Source: Muscardinus avellanarius (Eukaryota > Chordata > Mammalia > Rodentia > Gliridae). From it: a DNA stretch of 64,000 bases. Shown piece by piece: positions 56,177 through 64,000 of this stretch. The position numbers and the translations under genes were made by a program. Each line of letters opens with the position of its first letter. Positions within the stretch are counted from its first letter, which is position 1. Under the pieces are notes generated by a model. That model saw only the letters and a list, made by a program, of their open reading frames with translations, did no database searches and was not told where the DNA came from. The stretch is from positions 155,534,488 through 155,598,487 of the forward strand of contig OY726560.1 of assembly GCA_963383645.1 (NCBI GenBank), read 5' to 3'.

Positions 56177-57027
56177 CTTCCTGCTTGACATAACTCGCTT
56201 TAAGAAGTACACGATGTCAGAACGTGGAATTAAGTGGGCTTGTGAATATTGTACGTATGAAAACTGGCCATCTGCAATCAAGTGTACCATGTGTCGTGCC
56301 CAAAGACCTAGTGGAACAATTATAACAGAAGATCCATTTAAAAGTGGCTCAAGTGATGTTGGTAGAGATTGGGACCCTTCCAGCACCGAAGGAGGAAGTA
56401 GTCCTTTGATATGTCCAGACTCTAGTGCAAGGCCCAGGGTTAAGTCTTCATATAGCATGGAAAATGCAAATAAATGGTCATGCCACATGTGCACATACTT
56501 GAACTGGCCAAGAGCTATTCGATGTACCCAGTGCTTATCCCAGCGTAGGACCAGGAGTCCTACAGAATCTCCTCAATCCTCAGGATCTGGCTGCAGACCA
56601 GTTGCTTTTTCTGTCGATCCTTGTGAGGAATACAATGACAGAAACAAACTGAACACAAGGACCCAGCATTGGACCTGTTCTATTTGCACATACGAGAATT
56701 GGGCCAAGGCTAAAAAATGTGTTGTTTGTGATCATCCCAGACCTAATAACATTGAAGCAATAGAGTTGGCAGAGACGGAAGAGGCTTCTTCAATAATCAA
56801 TGAGCAAGACAGAGGTCGATGGAGGGGAAGCTGTAGTAGTGGTAACAGCCAGAGAAGATCCCCTCCTACTACGAAACGAGACTCTGAAGTAACGATGGAT
56901 TTTCAGAGGATTGAATTGGCTGGTGCTGTTGGCAGTAAGGAGGAACTTGAAGTGGATTTCAAAAAATTAAAGCAAATCAAAAATAGGATGAAAAAGACTG
57001 ACTGGCTGTTCCTCAATGCTTGTGTGG
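56177..57027 (+). other. ZRANB1: ZRANB1 exon 2 (first coding exon)
   Basis: 851 bases between acceptor AG (56176) and donor GTAAGT (57028). The first 37 bases are 5' UTR without an ATG. The exon ends after the first base of a Gly codon (phase 1). Confidence 0.9.
56214..57027 (+). CDS. ZRANB1: ZRANB1 (TRABID) deubiquitinase, N-terminal exon
   Basis: ZRANB1 is an OTU-family deubiquitinase that prefers K29- and K33-linked ubiquitin chains and acts in Wnt and other signalling. This exon encodes residues 1-271 of about 708. Three NZF ubiquitin-binding fingers are complete: W8, C10, C13, C24, C27; W88, C90, C93, C104, C107; W153, C155, C158, C169, C172. Each has the Thr-Tyr pair after the second Cys (T14-Y15, T94-Y95, T159-Y160) that contacts ubiquitin. 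Linkers are Ser-rich and presumably disordered. The last residues (KKTDWLFLNACV) begin the ankyrin-like ubiquitin-binding domain. The Cys of the OTU centre lies in later exons outside the window. The start ATG has A at -3. No frameshift or missing key residue is seen. If the donor is not used, the frame runs on for nine further codons (GKFLFSAFF) to a stop at 57054-57056. Confidence 0.95.
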
Positions 57028-57455
57028 GTAAGTTTCTGTTTTCTGCATTTTTTTGAGAGATGGGCAAAAGCATTGAAATGGCATGAAGATATAAGCAGGG
57101 TCAGTATTAACATTGGACTTATCACCATGATCGCTGTTCTTAAGGTACACATGGGAGAGACTGACCTGCCAGCTGTTTAGTAAGTTTTGTATATTGTGTA
57201 ACCGTCTTTCTATAATTAGAGAATACTTAAGTTAAAGCAAACTTTTACTATTGGTAGAAAAATATATACCTGGAATTTTAAACCGCTACTCTATTTATTG
57301 TAGCAGGATATGACTGAGGAATGCCTGCTGCTATTTCTTAGTAGTTTGTAAACAGCGTGAGCATTTTATGATTGAAACTTTAGTCAAATGTTAAAAATAG
57401 CACAAAAATGTGTAGCTCCAAGAAGTTGATCAAACATTGACCATGAAAATGCTGA
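57028..57455 (+). other. ZRANB1: ZRANB1 intron 2, unique start
   Basis: Donor GTAAGT at 57028, then AT-rich unique sequence with no AATAAA signal that I can see. Intron 2 continues to at least 64000; no further ZRANB1 exon is recognisable in the window. Confidence 0.7.
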
Positions 57456-58270
57456 TAGCCAGGCGTGGTGGCGCAGGCAGGCTTGTAATCCCGGTTTGTA
57501 ATCCTGTGCTTGGGAGGCTGAGACATGGGGATCGCATAGGTTTGAAGCCAGTCTGAGCTGGTTTAAGAGACCCTGTTTCCAAAAAATATATAAAATAGGT
57601 CTGGGAGTGTAGCCCAGAGGTAGAAGGTCCCTGGGTTCCATCCCCATTACCACCCCCCCCCAAAAAAAATGCTGATGCTAATTTAACATAATGTCATAGT
57701 ACATATTTGCTTCTCTTTTTTTGTGGTACTAGGGATTGAACTGGATATTCTGCCTCTGAGCTACTTGCCAGCCCTTTTTTATTTTGAAACAGGGTCCCAC
57801 AAAGTTGGAGAGGGACTCACTAAGTTTCTGAGGCTGGCCATGAACCTTTGATCCTCCTGTCTCACCTTCCAAGTACTGTGTTTGCAACTTTCATGAAATT
57901 GATTTCACATAGCCAACTGATCTCTTAGTTCAAATTACGATATATGAGTGTGTATTTTTAGTACTCTCGTAAGAAAATTTGGAATATTGGCCTCAGTTAT
58001 TAGTTCAGAGCAGTTAAAGGACAGAGACATATAGCTGGGTGGAGGGGTGCATGTTTATAATCCCAGTATATTTAGTAAGACCCTGTTTTTTTTTTTTTTT
58101 AATAAAAGCTGAGTGTGGTGCACTCCTGTTATCTTGTAATCATAGTACTTGGGGGTCCAAGAAGGGAAGATTGCAGGTTTGAGGGTAGCCTCAACAACTT
58201 TAGTGACACTCTTTCAAAATAAAAAAGTGCTGGGGGTGTAGCTCCCTGAGTTCAGTCCCCAGTAACTGAC
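57456..58270. mobile_element. SINE cluster
   Basis: A B-to-C intermediate plus copy 57460-57655 (GGTTTAAGAGACCC, intact B box, duplicated GTAATCC near 57483-57506); a minus diverged dimer 57722-57890; unique spacer; plus diverged units 58035-58110 and 58110-58265. Confidence 0.75.
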
Positions 58271-58815
58271 ACACACACAACAGAGACATGTGAGAGAGAG
58301 TAGGGATCCCCTGCCCCTTACTGATCTTATGAGTTAATTATTAATCATCATTATTGCTGTTTCTACCTGGGGATTGAACACAAGGACACTATCACTAAGC
58401 TACCTCCCAGCCCCCCCCTTTTTTGTTGGGGGTGATACTGGGGATGAAACCCAGGGGCATTCTATCTCTGAGGGTCTCACTAAGTTGCAAAGGGCCTCAC
58501 TAAGTAGCTAAAGTTGTCCTCAACTGAGATCCTCCTGTTTCAGCCTCTCAAATGCTGGGATTACAAGCATGCGCTGGCAAGTCCAGCCCTTTGTAACGGG
58601 GTCTTGCTTAGTTGTTGAAGCCGGCCTCACCCTGTTATCCTGTCCCAGACCCCCGACTACTGGGATTACAGGCATGTGCCATCACACTTGGCTGTAAATT
58701 ATTTTTGATATAATTCAAAGAAGCAGTTACTTGTATCTTTAAGTGTTTGAATTTTATTAGTTAAATTATTTCAGTGAGGTGTTTACTTTGACATTTTTTA
58801 AAATTAAAATAATTA
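58271..58815 (-). mobile_element. Minus-strand SINE fragments and spacer
   Basis: ID arm 58362-58415, dimer 58432-58592, B1 piece 58595-58692, then unique AT-rich sequence. Confidence 0.7.
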
Positions 58816-59250
58816 TGAAGCTGGGCGTGGTGGCGCACGCTTGTAATCCCCACTCTTGGGAGGCTGAGACAGGAGGATCGTACAGGTTCGAAGCCAGCCT
58901 CAGCTACTTAGGCATTCAGCAACTTAGTGAGACCCTGTTTCCAAATAAAGTATAAAAAAGGTCTGGGAGTATAGCCCGGAGGTAGAAAGCCTCTGGGTTC
59001 CACCACCAAAAATAAAAAAACATTATGAGAGATTAATAAGTTTAAACTTTTTTTGTGTGTGTGTGGTACTGGGGATGGAACACAGGGGCCTTCTACCTCT
59101 GGGCTACACTCCCAGACCTATTTTATATTTTATTTGGAAACAGGGTCTCTTAAGCCAGCTGAGGTTGGCTTTGAACCTGCGCGATCCTCCTGTCTCAGCC
59201 TCCCAAGCTTGCGGGGATTACAAGTGTGCGCCACCACGCCCGGCTAAATT
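58816..59250. mobile_element. Form B plus copy and B-to-C intermediate minus copy
   Basis: Plus form B 58820-59008. The minus copy 59053-59247 shows GTCTCTTAAGCCAGCTGAGG with a complete GGAACACAGGGG B-box region, an intermediate state. Confidence 0.8.
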
Positions 59251-59655
59251 TAAACTTTTTGTGGGGCAATAGCTAAGCCCTAAATGTAAGATTTAGCTAT
59301 GTCTTTTTCCCCAGTACTATTTTATTTATCCTCCTGGATATGGCTCCAAGAATATGGAAGACGTAACTGTAAGAACCTGCAGTTCTAGGAATAGATTTCA
59401 AGAAATTGGAGTGTTTAATTTTAGTTTGGGCCTGGCAAAAAGACCAGCAGATGTGCCTCTGAACTTCACTCATAGTAGCATTTAGCAGCTGTTAGTTCCA
59501 GTTTTCTCCTATCTTTCGGACTAGGAATGGAAACACACTGACCTGTCCCATTGCATCTCATTAATTTTTTTTTTGTCCCAATTTAGGAAATTACATACAG
59601 TGAGTTTTTTTTTAAACAGGGGATACAAGAGGGCTTTACTTATTATTATTATTAT
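59251..59655. other. Unique intronic sequence
   Basis: No exon recognised despite a conserved-looking, SINE-free composition. Confidence 0.35.
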
Positions 59656-60310
59656 TTATTTATTTTTTTTGTGTGTGTGTGTGTGGTACTGGTGTTCCTA
59701 GAAGTCCTTCTACCTCCGGGCTACACTCCTAGATCTATTTTTTAAAAAATATTTTTATTTGGAAACAGGATCCTCCTGCCTCTGTCTCCCAAGCAAGGGG
59801 ATTACAAGCATGTGCCACCACGCCCGGCTTTATTATTAGTTTTTTTGAGACCAAATTCACATAACATAAAATATACCATTTTGAAAGTGAATAATTCAGT
59901 GGCATTTGGTGAATTCATAATTGTGCAACCACAGTAGTTTAGTTCCAAATATAGTTTTCCTTTTTTTTTTCTTGTGATACTGGGGAGTGAACTTAGGAGC
60001 ATTCTACCTCTGAGCTACACCCTCAGCCCTATTCTCTTATTTTTAAATAGGCTCTCACTAAGTTGTGGGGGGGGGGGGGGTCTCACTAAGTTGCTAAGGC
60101 TGGCCCAAAACCTGCAGTCATGTTTCAGCCTCTCAGATACTGGGTTTACAAGTGGGTGCTGCCACGCAGGGCTCTAAAACATTTTATCACCTCAAGGGGA
60201 TCCCTCTACCACCACCCCTCCTTTAGTCTACTTTCTGTCTCTGGTTTTACTTATTCTGGATATTTCATATAAGTGGAATCTTACATTATGTGACCTTCTT
60301 GTAATTACAT
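59656..60310. mobile_element. Old L1-like remnant with two inserted SINEs
   Basis: A deleted form C copy (59672-59830, palindrome decayed to TTCCTAGAA at 59695-59703). Then old LINE pieces 59835-59955 and 60180-60310 (ACATAACATAAAATATACCA; TATAAGTGGAATCTTACATT) split by a diverged minus dimer 59965-60175. Confidence 0.6.
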
Positions 60311-60339
60311 GAATGACTTTGGAATATTTAAAATCATAT

Positions 60340-60575
60340 TTGAGTTGGGCATGGTGGCGCAGGCTTGTAATCCCAGCACTTGGGAGGCTGCGACAGGAGG
60401 ATCACACAGGTTTGAAGCCAGCCTCAGCTACTTAGTGAGGCTCTCAGCAATTTAGTGAGACCCTATTTCCAAATAAAATATAAAATAGGTCTGGGAATGT
60501 AGCCCAGAGGTAGAAAAGCCCCTGGGTTCCATCCCCAGTACCAACACCAAAAAAAAAAAAAAAAAAAAAAAATCA
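60340..60575 (+). mobile_element. Form B SINE
   Basis: Full length, with a 25-base A tail. ATCATATTTG lies on both sides (about 60330-60341 and 60572-60583), a likely TSD. Confidence 0.85.
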
Positions 60576-61100
60576 TATTTGCAGGCAGTAGCGTACTGAG
60601 TCTATTTTTATTACATAGCGATGTTATTTGTAGGTTTACAAATGGAAATGAACTTAAATGTCACCGCAGTGATTCTTAACACCTTTTGGGGTCATAGACT
60701 CTTTAAGGAATCAGGGGTCATAGTTTCTTCAGATTAGGGGATCCTAGGATAAGAACTCTTTCTTTGAAATATTCTGTTTTTCAAACACAACTAATCAGTA
60801 TATTTGTTTTTATGTGTATTACTTCTTGTCTTTATGCCTGTTCTTTCTTCTTGGTGCTGCTTTTTATCTTAAACTTATAATCTTCTGAATACCTGTCCTT
60901 GTACTGCTTTGCATTTTAATAGCTGTGAATGGTGGGACAGAAACTCTGGGCAGGGCCAGTGTTGGATTTGACCTCCCGACCTCTGGGTATTGAACCCAGG
61001 GGTCTTGTTTCATTTAAAGGTTTCTTTGATGGTAAGGTGGGCAGTATTGCTACCCCAAAGTATCCAAATTCTTAGGTCTGTGGGTTGATTGTATTTGGTT
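60576..61100. other. Unique intronic sequence
   Basis: The segment 60670-60780 (GTGATTCTTAACACC, then GGGGTCATAGACTC) resembles an old dispersed repeat, not named. The rest is unique. Confidence 0.35.
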
Positions 61101-61421
61101 TTTGGTAATGTGAATTCTGTCTCCCAAGTACTGGGATTGCAAGTGAGGTCCTCTATAATTTAGTGAGACCCTGCTTCAAAATATAAAATAAGGTTGGAGA
61201 TGTACCTATAGGTAGAATGCCCCTGGGTCAGTTCCCAGTGCCACAAAAAAAGATAATGAGGATCTTGAGATAGAGAGATTATCTTGCATTATCTGGGTAG
61301 GCTTTCCAAATGAGTCAAAGAGGGAGATCTTAGTGGAGAAGCAGAGGGGCTGTGCTATAGCTAAGGAGTGTGGGCAATTCTAAGAGGACATAGCCCTGCC
61401 AATGAGACCCATGTCTGACTT
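61101..61421. mobile_element. Degraded plus-strand SINE and spacer
   Basis: A heavily deleted dimer 61115-61245, then unique sequence. Confidence 0.6.
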
Positions 61422-61607
61422 TTTTTTGTGGTACTGGGATTCCTGGAAACCCTTCTACTTCTGGGCTACACTTCCAGACCAATTTTTATACTTTTTAATT
61501 TGGAAACAGGGTCTTTCAAGCCAGCGTGGCTGACTTCGAACCTGGGCTATCCTCCCGTCTCTGCCTCTCAAGCATGGGGATTATAAAGCGTGCGCCACCA
61601 CGCCTGC
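61422..61607 (-). mobile_element. Form C SINE with TSD
   Basis: TSD CCCATGTCTGACTT at 61408-61421 and 61608-61621, with one mismatch. TTCCTGGAA lies at 61440-61448. Confidence 0.9.
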
Positions 61608-61621
61608 CCCATGTCCGACTT

Positions 61622-62044
61622 CTGATCACCTCAATTTTTTTTTTTGTGGCACTAGTGATGGGACCCAGGGGCTTTCTACCTCTGGAATACACTCCCAGAC
61701 CTGTTTTATATTTTATTTGGAAACAGAATGTCACTAAGTTGCTGAGAACCTAAGTAGCTGAGGCTAGCTTTGAACTTGTGAGATCCTTCTGTCTCAGCCT
61801 CCCAAGTACTGGGATTACAAGTGTATGCCACCTCAATTCTGAAAGTTTGTATTGTTTTAGGTCAATAAATTTGTAGTAAATGAATACAAATAATTGTTTC
61901 TTTTCCCCCAACAAATAGCAGCCTAATTTGGAAATTTAAGATTTTACACAGGGTCCTAAAGAGGATTTATAGGTACTATTAAATAACAAAAGAAGTTAAG
62001 AATAGCTGACTTGCTGGATGTGAGGCAGCCATTTATTTTATTTT
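61622..62044 (-). mobile_element. Form B SINE and unique spacer
   Basis: A minus dimer 61636-61832, then unique sequence to 62044. Confidence 0.75.
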
Positions 62045-62255
62045 TTTTGTGTGGTACCGAGTGTGAACCCAGGGGCTTTCTACCTCTGGGCTATACTCCC
62101 AGACCTATTTTATACTTTATTTGGAAACAGGGTCTCACTAAGTTGCAGAGAGCCTCACTAAGTAGCTGAGGCTGGCTTCGAACCTTTGCGATCCTTCTGT
62201 CTCAGCCTCCCAAGCACTGGGGTTACAAGTGTGCGCCACCATGCCCGGCAGGCAG
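62045..62255 (-). mobile_element. Form B SINE
   Basis: Complete minus dimer. GAGGCAGCC before and CAGGCAGCC after suggest a short TSD. Confidence 0.8.
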
Positions 62256-62570
62256 CCGGTTTTTGGAGACAAAGGTAGTATAGGTTGAAAGGAGTGCTAT
62301 TACTGGAACTTTTGAATATGTATTTGGGTGCCTCTGAATACTAATGTTTTCAGTCTTGCCTTTTTTCAAGTCAGAAAAATTAATTTACCCACATAAACTG
62401 ATTGACGTGTCCCAAGGTAATCTGTGACTTGCTAGTATTTCATGACATTTTATGATTTGATCACATTATTTGAATTTGATTTTTGTGTGTCTCATTCTCA
62501 TTTCTGTTTGCTTTGCGCTATTTATAGTTTAGCGTACTGCAGCCATTTTGACAATTTAAAATTGTTTTTT
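62256..62570. other. Unique intronic sequence
   Basis: Nothing recognised. Confidence 0.3.
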
Positions 62571-63297
62571 GTTGTTGGTACTGGGGATTGAATGTAAGGG
62601 CATTCTACCTCTGAGCTACAACCCTAGCCTAATCTTTTTTAAACGAACAAGCAAGCAGACTGTCACATTAAGTTACAGAGGCTGGCCTTGAACATGTGAT
62701 ATTTCTGTCACAGCCTCTAGTACTTGGGATTAAAGGTATCTTATCACTGTGCTCCCTGAGGCCTTGGATCTTAATAGTTTTCCATATTATATGATCAGCC
62801 AGGGGTGGCGCACACTTTTAATCCAAGTACTTGCGAAGCTGAGACAGGAGGAATGGCACAGGTTCGAAGCCAGCCTCAGCTACTTATTAGTGAGGTTCTC
62901 AGCAACTTAGTGAGACCCTGTTTCCAAATAAAGTATAAAATAGGGCTGGGAGTATAGCCCAGAAGTAGAAAAAGCCCCTGGGTTCCACCCTCAGTACCAT
63001 ACCCCCCCAAAAAAAACCTAAATGATTGCTACATCCCTTTTCTGCACTTAAGAAAACCCTACACAAATGCTTTGATTAAAAGTACTCTGTCAAAAGCTTT
63101 TAATAAACTGAGTGAAGTGCAAACTCCTGTAATGCCAGTACTTGGTGGTTGAGACAAGATTATAGCTTTGAGGCCAATGTGAGGTAACTTGGCGAGACCC
63201 TGTCTTAAAAAAAGAAAGGGCTGAGGGTACAGCTCAGTGGTAGAGTGCCAAGTTAAATCCCCAGTTGTCTTACACACACACACACACACACACACAC
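62571..63297. mobile_element. SINE cluster with (CA)n
   Basis: A minus diverged dimer 62573-62758; a plus form B dimer 62800-63005; a plus older dimer 63108-63268 whose ID arm keeps CAGCTCAGTGGTAGAGTGCC, then (CA)n 63272-63297. Confidence 0.75.
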
Positions 63298-64000
63298 CCC
63301 TACCTTTTCATAGAATCTGAAATATATGCAAATCCTGTAGTGAGTCTTTGACATTATATCCATAAAAGGAAAGTAAGGGCTGGGCTGGCAGTGCCATGTG
63401 TGTCTTTGGTTAGCTGTGACGCTCTTAAGTGGGATGTGTGTTAGCTGTACAAACTGTGCTGTCTTTGCACTATATACATTGTTGCTTGTAGATTTTCTAT
63501 CCAAGGTTTCATATGAACAAGGATTATTTTTAGTACAGTGAAAGAAGTATTCTCTTTATGTTTTTTGTCTTGTTTTCTTGTAAGATTTTAAAGATTTTTG
63601 GAACTCTGGATATAAAATGCTATTTTATATCATGATTTTAAAAGTGAATTGTGAATATTTTCAGCAATATTAGAGATTCTAATCTGTAGGAAGTATGACA
63701 CATGCGCACACACACTTGTTACTTCCTTTCCACTGTTAACTGATTCTGTATTAAAAGCACACTACTTCGGGATCAGAGTGTGTGTATTGAGGCATCACTT
63801 GATTATTCTGGAAACTTTCATAGCACGCCGAACACCATATACCTTTGATGTGGGCTTTACAGTGACTACTTTGTTACATTTGGTGCCTTTATCTCATCGG
63901 TGTTCCCCCCCCCCCCAAACACTTGAGAATTAGCTGTAGACACCGTGACACGTTGCCCCAAATACTTCAGCATGTATTTCTAGTAGCAAGGACATTCTCA
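63298..64000. other. Unique intronic sequence to window end
   Basis: About 700 bases without SINEs. No exon of ZRANB1 recognised. Confidence 0.35.

Noticed and set aside
56171..56494. 107-codon minus-strand frame over the ZRANB1 exon
   Set aside because: Antisense shadow of a highly conserved coding exon.
57028..64000. Further ZRANB1 exons
   Set aside because: I looked for the start of the ankyrin-like region after the Gly272 codon and found no matching open segment with splice sites. The next exon probably lies beyond the window.

Overview
This is mammalian nuclear DNA, most likely from a squirrel-related rodent (Sciuromorpha). The reasons are: a spliced ZRANB1 exon with a near-human protein sequence; very dense dimeric SINEs made of a 7SL-derived B1 arm joined to a tRNA-Ala-derived ID arm (B1-dID type); monomeric ID elements; a young L1 whose 3' end resembles squirrel L1s as I remember them; and older mammalian MIR, MLT1 and L1M remnants. 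The species assignment is inference, since no alignment could be run.

Layout. Positions 1-35950 look intergenic: blocks of nested SINEs and microsatellites alternate with unique stretches in which I recognise no exon. Landmarks there are a good CTCF-like motif (830-843), a 560-bp GA tract (7108-7665), an old L1M broken by SINEs (8230-10250), an MLT1-like LTR with a minisatellite (19061-19585), and a 2.8-kb young L1 insertion (20441-23216) with perfect 16-bp target-site duplications. Positions 35960-36980 are a CpG island with CRE and CCAAT motifs, followed by the non-coding first exon of ZRANB1 (donor at 36611). Intron 1 (36611-56176) is full of SINEs. Positions 56177-57027 are the first coding exon of ZRANB1 (TRABID), with its ATG at 56214 and three complete NZF zinc fingers. 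Positions 57028-64000 are the start of intron 2. The ankyrin-like and OTU protease parts of the gene lie beyond the window.

SINE forms used below. Form A has a B1 arm ending in a TTTCAAAATAAAG-like linker and an ID arm with GGGTTCCATCCC. Form B has a GCGCAGGTTCGAAGCC B1 arm and a TTTCCAAATAAAATA linker. Form C is a shortened form B: GGCTTAAGAGACCC replaces part of the B1 arm, and GGGCTTCCAGGAACCCC replaces the ID-arm B box. Boundaries of SINE blocks are accurate to about 5-20 bases except where target-site duplications are quoted.

Most notable: (1) the young L1 keeps its 5' UTR, ORF1 and 3' end, but ORF2 is absent and a decayed opposite-strand L1 piece sits in its place; (2) form C has lost the tRNA B box and gained the palindrome TTCCAGGAA, a STAT-type motif, in about ten copies; (3) ZRANB1 exon 1 carries a two-codon upstream ORF; (4) microsatellites repeatedly start at SINE tails and linkers.
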